From Hahella sp050299855 (GTDB taxonomy: Bacteria; Pseudomonadota; Gammaproteobacteria; Pseudomonadales; Oleiphilaceae), in assembly GCA_050299855.1 (NCBI GenBank), contig JBNKWQ010000046.1, positions 1 through 64,000 on the forward strand: a stretch of 64,000 bases of DNA, in the 5' to 3' direction. The position numbers and the translations under genes were made by a program. The notes beneath the pieces are model-generated. The model was not told the origin of the DNA and searched no databases. It saw only the letters and a list, made by a program, of their open reading frames with translations. Numbering within the stretch: the stretch's first letter is position 1; every line of letters starts with the position of its first letter. Below, piece after piece: positions 25,432 to 34,363 of the stretch.

Positions 25432-25776
25432 ATGTCACATACCGAAGGGCAACAACATCCTATCGGCATTTACCTGAAAATCTGGGGGTTGTTATTTATC
25501 CTGAGTACGATGTCTTATCTGGTTGACTATTTTCACTTACAGGGCATGCTGCGCTGGTCGCTGATTGTCATTTTTATGTTGCTGAAAGCAGGCCTGATCG
25601 TGTCGATATTTATGCATATGGCGTGGGAGAGACTCGCCATTATTTACGCGATACTGATCCCACCGCTTTGTTTGCTGGTGTTGATTGGACTGATGGCCAC
25701 AGAAGCAGACTATATTTTCTGGGCCAGAGTGGTGTTCTTCGGGCAGCCAGCGGATGCCATAGCCGGGCACCCTTAG
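25432..25776 (+). CDS. cytochrome c oxidase subunit IV (prokaryotic type)
   Basis: A 114-residue membrane protein with three helices, matching the bacterial subunit IV (CyoD/CtaF, PF03626) group. The middle helix carries LIVIFMLLKAGLIVSIFMHM, with the lysine and HM typical of the family. It is a small accessory subunit at the end of the operon and is preceded by GAGGGG 7 bases before its start. No haem A synthase or CtaG-like copper chaperone gene is adjacent, so maturation factors must be elsewhere. Confidence 0.85.
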   Translation: MSHTEGQQHPIGIYLKIWGLLFILSTMSYLVDYFHLQGMLRWSLIVIFMLLKAGLIVSIFMHMAWERLAIIYAILIPPLCLLVLIGLMATEADYIFWARVVFFGQPADAIAGHP

Positions 25777-25792
25777 ACTTCAAATCGGAAAG

Positions 25793-25816
25793 CGGGCGAA
25801 TACCCTGTTTCGCCCG
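25793..25816 (+). terminator. terminator of the cox operon
   Basis: CGGGCGAA (25793-25800) pairs with TTCGCCCG (25809-25816) around an eight-base loop and is followed by GTCTTTC. It lies 17 bases after the last cox stop codon. Confidence 0.6.
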
Positions 25817-25886
25817 GTCTTTCGCTTACACTTGAATTCCCTTCACACCTTAATGATGCCAATTTCAGACTGATGCTTTATGGAAA

Positions 25887-26441
25887 CTATATAAATCGTC
25901 TGAACTGGTGCCATTTATGTTGCCAGGCAACAGCAATGGAAGGTGCTGCCTCACCGGTACCGGCGACCTGCAGGCCCCGATGTTGACGCACAACACTTTC
26001 GAGAGTTGGTTCTTGAGCAGGTTCCACATCCACGAACAGGATATGTTTACCTTCTTGCAGGATTTTCTGGAAACGGCGGAAGTGTTCGTTGGGTTCCTGA
26101 ATACCGCGTAAACCGCCTTCCCAGATAGAGAAGCCCAGAATAACGACGGATAGGAAAATAAAGGGGATCCAGCCTGCGGGTGATTCTGTGAGGCCGCTAA
26201 GATAGGCTCCTCCCAGCACAACGATGGCCAGTACTATGCCGACAACGGCACCAATTTCACCGGAATGGACAACATCTTTTTTCATAAAGGATGTCACGTC
26301 ATGGAGCTGGTGTTGCTCCACATCGGCATCGTTTTCACTAAGTACATGGATTTGTTCTGTATTGATACCGCTGGCTTCGAGCTCATTTTCAATGTTCTCG
26401 AGGTCATCCAGGTCATTGCTGATGTAATAGTGCCGATTCAT
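25887..26441 (-). CDS. membrane protein with a central two-helix segment, unknown function
   Basis: A 184-residue protein. The soluble N-terminus (MNRHYYISNDLDDLENIENE) resembles the ligand-free ferredoxin-like domain seen in DUF1269/YflT-type stress proteins. Two membrane helices follow (about 63-83 and 91-109), with a GEIGAVVGIVLAIVVLGGAY stretch rich in small residues. The C-terminal soluble part has no motif I know. It is a single gene opposite the cox operon, and its role is unknown; a stress-related membrane protein is the nearest guess. Confidence 0.6.
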   Translation of the reverse strand: MNRHYYISNDLDDLENIENELEASGINTEQIHVLSENDADVEQHQLHDVTSFMKKDVVHSGEIGAVVGIVLAIVVLGGAYLSGLTESPAGWIPFIFLSVVILGFSIWEGGLRGIQEPNEHFRRFQKILQEGKHILFVDVEPAQEPTLESVVRQHRGLQVAGTGEAAPSIAVAWQHKWHQFRRFI

Positions 26442-26639
26442 GACACACCTCCCATCGCATTTGATTGGTAAGAACCCTGCATCCTGGCATCTGTTTTGGC
26501 CACTGAGTTGTTTTATACGATCCCAGAGGCCAAATTTGCACTACTGCAAAGAAAATCTTTTTCCAGTGCGCTTACTGAGTTTAGCACCACTCCGCATTAT
26601 TTGAGTAATCCGGAGTGGTTTTGAAGCAGATTAGGCTTA

Positions 26640-27506
26640 TTACCTGCACTTATTGAAGGCGCTGACGGCTGCGCGAAGGTCTTTCAGGTTGACTTCAGTA
26701 TGCTGCACCTTGGACTGGAGTTCTCCAATCTGGACATACAGGTGGAGCTTTTGGCTGTTAGACATCCGGTCTATTAGGTTGTCAGAGAGTATGGCATGAG
26801 AAGATATCGCCTGGCCGGTAAAGGGAATCAGGTTACCTTTATCCAGTCGTATACCACTGCCGCGGGCGTTCAGAAGAATTTCTGACGAGGCATTGAGCAC
26901 TAACTGTTTGGGTTCCACGGAGAGCCAGATTTGCGAGGTGAAATTTGGATCATCCACCTGCATGGTATGGCTGCGCACCTCACAATGGCTGCGAGAGCCT
27001 TCCCAGGCCTTCACCAGTTCCCACATGCCATACTGGCCAATGATCTGATCAGGATTGGAGGATGTGGATGCGACCTGTTTCTTGATAATGGAGGGTTGCG
27101 TTGGTACTGGATTTGCCTTGGGGGCTACCTGAGGGCTGCTTTTGGTTGAATTGGCTTTCGGTGCCGTTGCTACAATCATCTCTTTTGCTACAGCCTCCTT
27201 TTTTACTACCGTTGGCTCTTGTACTGGCAAGGCTTTAACAGGTTGTGTCACCGTCGACTGGGGCGTACCGGCCACTATGGGCTGGCTGGTGTTCTCACCT
27301 TCGTTTGAGTTTAATTTGGTGACCGCAGGAGCTTCAGGTGCCGCCTGAGCGCTCGGTTGTATTGGGTCGTCTATAGCTTCTGATGTTTCCTGAAGCAGGC
27401 TGCACCCCGTGACCGAGGTTAGCAGAATGCCTCCGCTTAATAGCAGCACAGACAGGTGGAGTTTTTTGGCACGAGAGGATACTGGGGTTGTTGCTTCAGA
27501 CTTCAT
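26640..27506 (-). CDS. hypothetical lipoprotein
   Basis: A 288-residue exported protein. From the ATG at 27506 (RBS GGTAAGG) a type II signal peptide runs through LHLSVLLLSGGILLTSVTGC, with the lipid-carrying cysteine at its end. A Pro/Ala/Lys/Thr-rich linker of about 110 residues follows, suited to crossing the periplasm. The C-terminal globular part begins QYGMWELVKAWEGSRSHCEV and ends in KCR, with two cysteines that could pair. No enzymatic motif is visible. The upstream in-frame extension to 27626 lacks a signal peptide and is not used. Confidence 0.65.
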   Translation of the reverse strand: MKSEATTPVSSRAKKLHLSVLLLSGGILLTSVTGCSLLQETSEAIDDPIQPSAQAAPEAPAVTKLNSNEGENTSQPIVAGTPQSTVTQPVKALPVQEPTVVKKEAVAKEMIVATAPKANSTKSSPQVAPKANPVPTQPSIIKKQVASTSSNPDQIIGQYGMWELVKAWEGSRSHCEVRSHTMQVDDPNFTSQIWLSVEPKQLVLNASSEILLNARGSGIRLDKGNLIPFTGQAISSHAILSDNLIDRMSNSQKLHLYVQIGELQSKVQHTEVNLKDLRAAVSAFNKCR

Positions 27507-27677
27507 CCTTACCGTCTCCAACTGGTGGTTAAAATTGTTGTTTTTGGATGACTGAAGAGTCGTCACCTTCTGGCAGGTTAACACGTCGTATTGAAACAAA
27601 ATGTTACATAAAACACAAAAGAACATAATTTGACTGTTTTTTGTGCAGAAGTATGGTTTGCCTGCTCTTGCCTGTCT

Positions 27678-29423
27678 TTACTCCAGGCCATTAATTCGTT
27701 GCCCTATGGGAGGTGGCACTTCGCGGTCTATCACCACATCCAGAATCAAAGGACCGTTGCGGTTTAAGGTCTCCTGCCAGTCGAATTTTCTCAGTTCCTT
27801 GATGTCGCTGATCCGGTAGGCTTCTATGCCCAAAGCCCGTGCCAGTAAAGCAAAATTGACAGAGGGGAGTTCGTTGGCCGTATCGGACAGCCCTCGTAGA
27901 CGTTGGCCGTGTTTGATGGTCCCCAGGCAGCCGTTATTGAGAATGACGAAGACGACGTTGAGTTTATGTTGGCAGGCAACGGTAAACTCCAGGCCGGACA
28001 TCAGCACACTACCGTCACCGGTAATGCATAAGACAGGGGCATGCTGGTTCGCAAATTTGCAGCCGATAGCAGCGCTGATGGCCCACCCCATGCTCGCATA
28101 CCCCATGGATATCTGAACCAGGTTGCGGCGGTTGTCCGGTGCAATGTCTTGGGACCAGTAATGGGTGCTCCAGAAGAAGCTGTTGCCGGTGTCAGCGAAT
28201 ACCCGAGTGTCACCGGGTACTGCAGTGCTCAGATACCAGAACAATTGACGTGGACTAATCGGCTGCCGGTCGGTAATACAATCCTCCCAGTGCATGATGC
28301 TGATATTGTCCGGTTTAACCGCCCAATCATACATGGGAGACATTATGGGCAGTGACGGCGCATTAATTACCAGAAGCTCCCGTGAAATGGCGGCAAAAAC
28401 CTGCTGCGGATTGCCCAGCAAATTCAGCCTCGCCATATAGGTACGGGCCAGTTGTTCCGGGTTATTGCTGATATGAACCATGCGGGTGTTCATCAGGGTA
28501 GAGCCGTCCCATCCGCAGGTCGCACTTTCATCCAGATCGGCGCCTACCACCATCACTAGTGCCGTTTCAGGTGCTAATAAAACTTCTCTGGCTGATTGAT
28601 GTCCTGCGGTGCCAAAGACGCCTTTATAAAGAGGATGTTGCCCGCTGACGAGCCCTCTGGCCATAGGGAAGGTGACTATTGGCCACTGGAATTTTTCAGC
28701 CAGATTAAGAATGTCGGGCATGGCATCTGCTGCACCTGGACCCAAGGCGAAAACCGCCTGCGAGGTGCCCCGCAGCATGGGAATCAGACGCGAGAGTTGG
28801 GTGCGGTCGGGTGAAACCGCCATGCACTGATTGTTGTAGACCTGGCCGCCCAGGTTGGCCTCCAGCGGTGTTACAAGAATGTCCGAAGGAATGCTCAGGT
28901 GAACCGGTCCCGGCGTCAGGCTGAGGGCATGGGCCAGAGCAATATGGAGTTTGTGAATCAACTGGTCAGGGTGAGAGACCAGGGAATTATAGCGGGTACA
29001 GCCCGCAAACATCTGCATGCTGTCAATGCCGGTGCCGCTGGTTTCCTGCATCGCCCCCCTGCCAAAAGTTCTAATCGGCGTCTGGGCGGTGATGGCTAAT
29101 ATTGGAACATTATCCACATAGGCGTTAGACAGTGCGGTGAGCAGGTTGGTTGCACCTGGTCCGGAAGTCGTGCAGCAGACGCCGATGCGACCGGTTTCAC
29201 GGAAATAGCCATCCGCCATATAAGCCGCGCCTGCTTCACTACGGGTCAATACCCAGTGGGGAATGGCTTCATGTTGACGCTCGGCCAGACGATGGCATAG
29301 AGGGTCAATGTTGCCCCCGGGAACGCCGAAAATATAGGGCATGTCCAATCTGGCCAAAAAATCGATCAGCAGATCTGCACTGGTAGATGGGCGAGCAAAA
29401 ACAGCTTCACGCACGTTTTCCAT
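27678..29423 (-). CDS. thiamine-diphosphate enzyme, acetolactate synthase-like
   Basis: A 581-residue TPP-dependent enzyme of the IlvB/POX/benzoylformate decarboxylase superfamily. The N-terminal PYR domain has FGVPGGNIDPL and the catalytic glutamate in LTRSEAGAAYMADGY; GPGATNLLTALSNAYVDNVP follows. The C-terminal PP domain carries the metal/TPP motif GDGSVLMSG ending 24 residues later in ILNN. The middle domain would bind FAD or ADP if it is an acetolactate synthase. No small regulatory subunit (IlvN) is adjacent and it stands alone, so a catabolic acetolactate synthase or a decarboxylase is equally possible. Confidence 0.85.
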   Translation of the reverse strand: MENVREAVFARPSTSADLLIDFLARLDMPYIFGVPGGNIDPLCHRLAERQHEAIPHWVLTRSEAGAAYMADGYFRETGRIGVCCTTSGPGATNLLTALSNAYVDNVPILAITAQTPIRTFGRGAMQETSGTGIDSMQMFAGCTRYNSLVSHPDQLIHKLHIALAHALSLTPGPVHLSIPSDILVTPLEANLGGQVYNNQCMAVSPDRTQLSRLIPMLRGTSQAVFALGPGAADAMPDILNLAEKFQWPIVTFPMARGLVSGQHPLYKGVFGTAGHQSAREVLLAPETALVMVVGADLDESATCGWDGSTLMNTRMVHISNNPEQLARTYMARLNLLGNPQQVFAAISRELLVINAPSLPIMSPMYDWAVKPDNISIMHWEDCITDRQPISPRQLFWYLSTAVPGDTRVFADTGNSFFWSTHYWSQDIAPDNRRNLVQISMGYASMGWAISAAIGCKFANQHAPVLCITGDGSVLMSGLEFTVACQHKLNVVFVILNNGCLGTIKHGQRLRGLSDTANELPSVNFALLARALGIEAYRISDIKELRKFDWQETLNRNGPLILDVVIDREVPPPIGQRINGLE

Positions 29424-29968
29424 GGGTAGTCTCCCTTGCCATCATCTTGGCATTCTTCAACCCTTAAAAAGTAAACGCCTACGCAGGCTGGGAATGACTA
29501 TACCTGCGCCTTTCAGCATAGTCCTTTTTGCCGATCTGTTGAAACTAAGTGTCGCGAAGATTGGTTCAAATAGAGGGAATATGGCCTTAACCTTAGGCAC
29601 TATCTGGGCTATTTGGAATTTCTATCAAACGTCTTTATGCAATATGTTTTATATATTATTGACTGGTATTTCCAGCAATCCCGGCTGAGCTTGTATCGCG
29701 CCATGCTTGGAGGTTTTGGCTAAAATTAAACTCCTCACTCCCGATGTTACTGAACTCCATATCCAGTTTATTTTTTAAGCGCCAAGTCTTATGCTCTCAC
29801 TGGAAGATCCTGATACCCCGCTTTTTTATAAAAAAGCATAGCGATAAGAGAATTATCTTATTTGGAATCAGTGATCAATAGAGCCACTGAGGGGATCAGG
29901 GTCGTCAAAACGCGTGTGCGCGATATTGAAGTGTTAACTCACAAGGCCTAATCAGGAGTGGTGACATC
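29424..29968. other. intergenic region between the TPP enzyme and panB
   Basis: About 545 bases. The short open frames here lack codon bias, family motifs or start signals, so I see no gene. The region is AT-rich and must hold the promoters of both divergent genes. GGAG at about 29954 is the ribosome site for panB. Confidence 0.4.
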
Positions 29969-30754
29969 ATGAAGATGCAAGCACAAGAGTTTTTGAAAAT
30001 GAAAGGGCAAAAGCGTATAGCGATGTTAACTGCCTATACGTGCCCTGTGGCTCGCAGCCTGGAAACCGCAGGCATCCCCATTATTCTGGTGGGTGATACT
30101 GTCGGCATGGTCGAGATGGGTTTTGAAAGCACAAGGGAGGTGACCATAGAGCATATGGAATACCACGTTGGCGCCGTGAGGCGAGGAGCTCCCAATACCC
30201 ATATTATTGGGGACCTTCCCTACAATACGGACAATGATCCTGAAACTGCCTTGGTCAATGCTCAGCGACTGCTCGCCGCAGGCGCTGACAGCATCAAGCT
30301 GGAAGGACCTAAAACCGAGGTGATTGCTCATCTGGTCAAAAACGGTATTGCGGTTGTCGGACATACCGGCCTCACACCGCAAACGGCCAAGACCTTCCAA
30401 AAGGTCGGACGCACTGACAGTGATGCCAAAAGAATTCTGGATGAAGCCGTTGCTATCCAGGAATCCGGCGCCTTTATGTTGGTGCTTGAGCACATTCCCT
30501 ACAATCTGGCAGAGACCATTACCGACTCGCTGATAATTCCAACCATCGGAATCGGCGCTGGAGCGGATTGTGATGGCCAAGTGTTGGTAATTAATGATGT
30601 GCTGGGCCTCGGAGACTATTGGCCTCCGTTCTCAAAACAATATGCGCAATTGAGCCAGTCCATTGACGAGGTGGCCAGGCATTTCTCCTGCGAAGTTGAA
30701 TTGCTGAAGTTTCCCAACAACATCATTCAGTTCACAGGTTCCGGTAAGAAGTAA
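29969..30754 (+). CDS. panB: PanB, 3-methyl-2-oxobutanoate hydroxymethyltransferase
   Basis: A 261-residue ketopantoate hydroxymethyltransferase. It transfers a hydroxymethyl group from methylene-tetrahydrofolate to 2-oxoisovalerate in pantothenate synthesis. Active-site elements are MLTAYTCPVA, ILVGDTVGMVEMGF (metal-binding Asp), IIGDLPYNT (second Asp), SIKLEG and LVLEHIP (catalytic Glu), and IPTIGIGAGADCDGQVLV. The length fits the family. Usually panB is paired with panC; here it is alone and ends in a strong terminator, so it may be an extra copy. Confidence 0.93.
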   Translation: MKMQAQEFLKMKGQKRIAMLTAYTCPVARSLETAGIPIILVGDTVGMVEMGFESTREVTIEHMEYHVGAVRRGAPNTHIIGDLPYNTDNDPETALVNAQRLLAAGADSIKLEGPKTEVIAHLVKNGIAVVGHTGLTPQTAKTFQKVGRTDSDAKRILDEAVAIQESGAFMLVLEHIPYNLAETITDSLIIPTIGIGAGADCDGQVLVINDVLGLGDYWPPFSKQYAQLSQSIDEVARHFSCEVELLKFPNNIIQFTGSGKK

Positions 30755-30763
30755 CAGCTGAGT

Positions 30764-30809
30764 AAAAGGGGCAATTGTTGAGACTCGCTAAGTCTCCGTT
30801 GCCCCTTTT
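30764..30809 (+). terminator. panB terminator
   Basis: AAAAGGGGCAA (30764-30774) pairs perfectly with TTGCCCCTTTT (30799-30809), and an inner AGACT/AGTCT stem extends the hairpin. The right arm supplies the T tract. It looks like a strong Rho-independent terminator, possibly working in both directions. Confidence 0.85.
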
Positions 30810-30911
30810 GGCCTCTTAACATACTGGATCTATGCTCCCTGCGTTGCAGAAATCGAAATTGGCAAAACGCGCTGCGCGTTATGCAAATGTTAGAGGCTAA
30901 GAAAAACTCTC

Positions 30912-31034
30912 ATGAACCACGCTAAATTAATTTCACTGACACTAGTGATTATGTTTCCAGCTGGGTGCTCTGCGGAGAAATCACCCGGCCAAGTTTACAA
31001 TGAGTACAATTCGAAATTAATCGAGATCTATTAA
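30912..31034 (+). CDS. very small lipoprotein
   Basis: A 40-codon frame starting at 30912. It reads as a lipoprotein signal peptide, MNHAKLISLTLVIMFPAGC, followed by only about 20 residues (SAEKSPGQVYNEYNSKL...). The tail resembles the first residues of longer lipoproteins of the nuclear-transport-factor-2/DUF4878 kind, so it may be the 5' remnant of a truncated gene. It is too short for most gene finders. It lies 20 bases before the LysE-family gene. Confidence 0.45.
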   Translation: MNHAKLISLTLVIMFPAGCSAEKSPGQVYNEYNSKLIEIY

Positions 31035-31053
31035 GCCGAATAGAAGATCAAAT

Positions 31054-31713
31054 ATGGAAATGGTTAATGTATTAACTTTTATTGCTGTTGCTACGTTATT
31101 GGTGATATCTCCCGGCCCGAATGGAGTTCTTATCGCAAAAACAGTACCCACATCTGGTCGTAATGCGGGGTTTGCTAACGTTGGGGGATTTGTCGCAGCG
31201 TTTTATGTTCACGGAACCTTATCTATATTTGGAATCTCAATACTTCTCGTTCAGTCAGCTCAAGCCTTCTTCATTTTTAAACTGCTGGGTGCAGCCTATT
31301 TGTTCTGGATAGGCGTCAAGGCTATTGTCGGTGCTTGGAAAAATGAAGACGTTGTATCTCTCACATCTTCTCAAGTGAGTCAAAAGGTTACTTCTATCCG
31401 AGGTGCATTCGTTGAAGGTTTTCTCACTAATGTACTAAATCCAAAAGTATCTATGTTTTACTTGGCTGCTTTTCCACAATTCCTGACAATTGATGATAGT
31501 GCAGTAAGTGCCTATTTGTTGGTTTCAGCACATGCCTTTGTCAATTTAGTTTGGTTTTGCATCATGGTTTTGTTGCTTTCCCGTATCAAGAGCTTTACGA
31601 GCAGCGCTAAATTCAGGAGGTGGTTGAAATCTGTAACTGGGGCAGTCTTTATCGGTTTTGGTGCAAAGTTGGCATTTTTAAAGCCATTGCTGGGTGGTCA
31701 AGGAGCTCATTGA
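31054..31713 (+). CDS. LysE/RhtB-family exporter
   Basis: A 219-residue inner-membrane protein with about six helices. The signature LVISPGPNGVLIAKT (residues about 17-31) and FVEGFLTNVLNPKVSMFYLAAFPQF (in two parts, with the conserved NPK) define the RhtB amino-acid exporter family, which extrudes homoserine, threonine, leucine or related compounds. The substrate cannot be chosen from sequence. The next gene starts one base after its stop with an AAGGAG site inside its 3' end, so the two may be co-expressed. Confidence 0.88.
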   Translation: MEMVNVLTFIAVATLLVISPGPNGVLIAKTVPTSGRNAGFANVGGFVAAFYVHGTLSIFGISILLVQSAQAFFIFKLLGAAYLFWIGVKAIVGAWKNEDVVSLTSSQVSQKVTSIRGAFVEGFLTNVLNPKVSMFYLAAFPQFLTIDDSAVSAYLLVSAHAFVNLVWFCIMVLLLSRIKSFTSSAKFRRWLKSVTGAVFIGFGAKLAFLKPLLGGQGAH

Positions 31714-31714
31714 T

Positions 31715-32386
31715 ATGCCTAGTGACGATTCCATTTACGATTCACTCTACGAAGAAGCCCGGCAAAATGGTTGGCAAGGTTGGGGCGGTGATGCTCGGAT
31801 TTCCACAGGACCTTCCCAAGTGGCGGGTATTCTTGAAAAGACATATGTGCCCAAATCGGGCCGGGTTCTTGACATGGGGTGTGGAGAAGGACACTTGTGC
31901 CGTTTGTTTGCGGGACATGGCTACTGCGTTACGGGAATCGACATATCCGGCAAGGCAATTGCGTGGGCGCTCGAAAAGGATTCGGGTCAGAATTGTATCA
32001 CTTATGTTCAAGGCAATCTCTGCCAATCCGAGGTCTTGGCAGGTGACAGTTTCGACCTGATTGTTGACGGCAACTGTCTGCATTGCATTTTAGGTGATGA
32101 TCGTCCGTTGTTATTAAGAAACATACAGCGCCTGCTATCGGACAACGGTATTTTTTTCGTTAGTAGCCTGTGTAGCAAAGATGGTCAGTCGGGCATTCTG
32201 TCTTATAAGGGGCAACCATACCGCTATGTGTCTAGCGTAGACAATTTGCTGCTTGAACTTGAATGCGCTCAATTCCGGGTGTTGGAGTGGACAGTGAGGG
32301 AGCGCGAAGTGCATAACCACATTAGCGTGTTTGCTGAAAAGCAGTCCCTTAACTTCCGTCAGTCGATATCCTTAATTAGCTCGTAG
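31715..32386 (+). CDS. class I SAM-dependent methyltransferase
   Basis: A 223-residue methyltransferase with the SAM-binding motif RVLDMGCGEGHLCRLFAG (near residues 50-67), a strand-2 acidic residue in GYCVTGIDISGKAIAWA, and DLIVDGNCLHCI as motif IV. The start at 31715 has AAGGAG at 31700-31705; the ORF extension to 31694 lies inside the exporter gene. The family is broad, so the substrate is open. It sits in a run of same-strand small enzymes. Confidence 0.85.
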   Translation: MPSDDSIYDSLYEEARQNGWQGWGGDARISTGPSQVAGILEKTYVPKSGRVLDMGCGEGHLCRLFAGHGYCVTGIDISGKAIAWALEKDSGQNCITYVQGNLCQSEVLAGDSFDLIVDGNCLHCILGDDRPLLLRNIQRLLSDNGIFFVSSLCSKDGQSGILSYKGQPYRYVSSVDNLLLELECAQFRVLEWTVREREVHNHISVFAEKQSLNFRQSISLISS

Positions 32387-32432
32387 CGCTTTGCGAAATA
32401 CTGTGAAATACCCGAAATAAAAGGCATATAGA

Positions 32433-33023
32433 ATGCACATCGCCATACTTACCTTCCAAGGCTTCAACGAGCTCGACTCCATTGTGGCACTTGGCATACT
32501 CAATCGAATAAAAAAGCCAGGCTGGCGCGTCACGCTCTGCTGTCCTGAGGACAGAGTGACTTCAATGAACGGTGTAACTGTGCACGGGCAGTCTACCCTT
32601 GCAGAAGTGGCTTCCGCTGACGCAGTTATTGTCGGTAGCGGAGTTAAGACACGAGAGATAGTAAACGACTCAGCCATCATGCAGGCTCTACGCCTGGATC
32701 CCGCCCGCCAGCTTATTGGAGCTCAATGCTCCGGTACGCTTATCCTTGCTAAGCTTGGTATACTCGCCAACATTCCCGCATGCACTGATCTCACAACCAA
32801 AACTTGGGTGCAAGAAGCCGGGGTTGAAGTGTTGAACCAACCCTTCTATGCATCAGGAAATATCGCCACCGCTGGAGGCTGTTTCGCATCGCAATACCTA
32901 GCTGCATGGATTATTGCCCGCACCGAAGGCAAAGAAGCTGCTATGGCAGCATTGCACTATGTTGCTCCAGTCGGAGAGAAGGATGAGTACGTTTCAAGAG
33001 CAATAAAAAACATCACCCCGTAA
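32433..33023 (+). CDS. DJ-1/PfpI-family protein
   Basis: A 196-residue protein of the DJ-1/PfpI (class I glutamine amidotransferase-like) superfamily. The nucleophilic elbow is LIGAQCSGTLILAKLG, with the cysteine in the expected position; the acidic partner would be in MHIAILTFQGFNELDSI (Glu or Asp near residue 14). YASGNIATAGGCFASQYLAA corresponds to the third conserved block. Members act as glyoxalases, amidases, chaperones or transcription-factor sensors; no HTH domain is fused, so an enzyme is likelier. Confidence 0.85.
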   Translation: MHIAILTFQGFNELDSIVALGILNRIKKPGWRVTLCCPEDRVTSMNGVTVHGQSTLAEVASADAVIVGSGVKTREIVNDSAIMQALRLDPARQLIGAQCSGTLILAKLGILANIPACTDLTTKTWVQEAGVEVLNQPFYASGNIATAGGCFASQYLAAWIIARTEGKEAAMAALHYVAPVGEKDEYVSRAIKNITP

Positions 33024-33041
33024 TACAAATAGGAGGTTAAA

Positions 33042-33440
33042 GTGATCAAAGGAAGTTGCTGCTGCGGCGCTATCAAATTCGAGCTTATGGCAGAACCCGG
33101 CATGATGGGCACCTGCCATTGTTCCCGGTGCAGGAAGGTTGGAGCGAGTACCTTCGTTTTTGTAAAGAAGGAATCGTTTCGTTGGATTCAAGGTCAAGAG
33201 TTTGTTTCACGCTATGACCCGGAACCGCCGTTTAAATACGCACGGTGTTTTTGCCAAAAATGTGGCACTGCACTTGGTGAGGTTGAGTCGCAACAAGACT
33301 CGTTTCCTGTCGCCGCGAACTGTCTGGACGATGACCCTGTAGTGCGCAACATGTTTCATGAGTTTGTCACTAGCAAGCCTGTCTGGTACGAGATCTGCGA
33401 CAACGCTGAGCAGTTCCAGGAGCATCCGGTAAAATCATAG
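33042..33440 (+). CDS. GFA (CENP-V/Gfa) family zinc protein
   Basis: A 132-residue GFA-domain protein. Zinc-binding cysteines lie in GSCCCGAIKFEL, GTCHCSRCRKVGAS and ARCFCQKCGTALGE, the standard pattern. The founding member acts on the formaldehyde-glutathione adduct, but most relatives have no known reaction. It starts at GTG (33042) with AGGAGG at 33031-33036. A second, broken GFA gene lies 2 kb downstream at 35528. Confidence 0.88.
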   Translation: MIKGSCCCGAIKFELMAEPGMMGTCHCSRCRKVGASTFVFVKKESFRWIQGQEFVSRYDPEPPFKYARCFCQKCGTALGEVESQQDSFPVAANCLDDDPVVRNMFHEFVTSKPVWYEICDNAEQFQEHPVKS

Positions 33441-33485
33441 TACTGTTTCAAGCATATAACGATGGGGTAAACAGGGAGTTTGAAA

Positions 33486-34124
33486 ATGAACATGGAACTT
33501 GACCACATCTTTATTCTTGTTGAACCGGAAGCAGAGGTTGCCGATCTGTTGGTTTCAATGGGAATGGAAGAAAACTTTAGACGAGAACATCCAGGCCAGG
33601 GAACTTCAAACAGACGCTTTATGTTTTCTAACGGCATGTTGGAGTTTCTATGGCTCCGTGATGCTGAAGAGGCACAGAATGGGCCTGGCCGGAATTTACG
33701 CTTGTTTGAGCGTGCAGGCAGTCAAGATGCCTCACCTTTTGGAATCGTTCTAAACCGGAAAGATAATGCTGACCTGGACATGCCCTTCGTTGGTTGGACC
33801 TATCAACCGGATTATTTTAAGCCACCGATGGCATTCCATGTTGGTTTGAATTCAAGCAACTTGCTCGAGCCGTTGTGTATTTATGTTCCGTTTATGGAAC
33901 CGCCGGTTAGACAGATTGAGCCGGGGACTTTCAAATCAATCAGTCGCGTCAGGATATATACAACCTCGGATAACTTTTCGGACATATTAATGTCGGCGAA
34001 CAAGGCCGACAGAGTGTCGATTGCTCAGGGTCCGGAGCATTTAATGGAAATTACGCTGGATGAAAATCAACGTGGTATGTCCAGGGATTTTCGTCCGGAG
34101 ATACCATTAATTATTTATTGGTAA
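33486..34124 (+). CDS. VOC-family protein
   Basis: A 212-residue protein whose N-terminus (MNMELDHIFILVEPEAE) has the opening strand and histidine of glyoxalase-like folds. The following GTSNRRFMFSNGMLEFLWL supplies the second strand with its glutamate. The C-terminal half is longer than usual and ends with LIIYW. It is not clear whether it binds metal. AGGGAG at 33473-33478 supports the ATG at 33486. Confidence 0.7.
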   Translation: MNMELDHIFILVEPEAEVADLLVSMGMEENFRREHPGQGTSNRRFMFSNGMLEFLWLRDAEEAQNGPGRNLRLFERAGSQDASPFGIVLNRKDNADLDMPFVGWTYQPDYFKPPMAFHVGLNSSNLLEPLCIYVPFMEPPVRQIEPGTFKSISRVRIYTTSDNFSDILMSANKADRVSIAQGPEHLMEITLDENQRGMSRDFRPEIPLIIYW

Positions 34125-34131
34125 ATGATAG

Positions 34132-34284
34132 TTAGCGCCCCAGTGTCCCTCCGGTGTAAAAGCAATCAATCGGCCCAAAGTTTGGCGGCACAATGCCGAA
34201 CAATGTCTGGCGGATAATGCTCCACAGGCCTGTCACCAGGGTGGCGCCAATCCCAATATATAATGTGACTATCAGACTGTTCAT
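34132..34284 (-). pseudogene. DUF2938 family, truncated N-terminal fragment
   Basis: A 50-codon minus-strand frame with a good ribosome site (AGGAGAGG). It opens MNSLIVTLYIGIGATLVTGL and continues like the first membrane helix and loop of DUF2938 proteins (normally about 160 residues, four helices). After about 40 residues it diverges and stops. The divergent MerR gene and the shared operator are intact, so this looks like a truncated target gene of that regulator. Confidence 0.5.
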
Positions 34285-34332
34285 TTTCCTCTCCTGAATT
34301 TGTATTGATCCGAAACTGATGATAGCGTGCTA

Positions 34333-34350
34333 CTTCAAGTGAACTTTAAG
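34333..34350. promoter_or_regulatory. MerR-type operator
   Basis: CTTCAAGT (34333-34340) and ACTTTAAG (34343-34350) form an 18-bp near-palindrome with one mismatch, resembling sites bound by SoxR-like MerR regulators. It lies 14 bases before the MerR start codon and between the divergent genes. Confidence 0.55.
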
Positions 34351-34363
34351 TCAAGAGGAAGTT

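Noticed and set aside
29341..29688. Open frame between the TPP enzyme and panB
   Set aside because: It starts within the opposite coding gene and its unique part has no motif or start signal.
30880..34124. Integron gene-cassette array (several unrelated small same-strand genes)
   Set aside because: A short palindrome near 30875 and CATATAAC at 33453 recall attC ends, but no repeated attC-like element separates the genes and no integrase is present.
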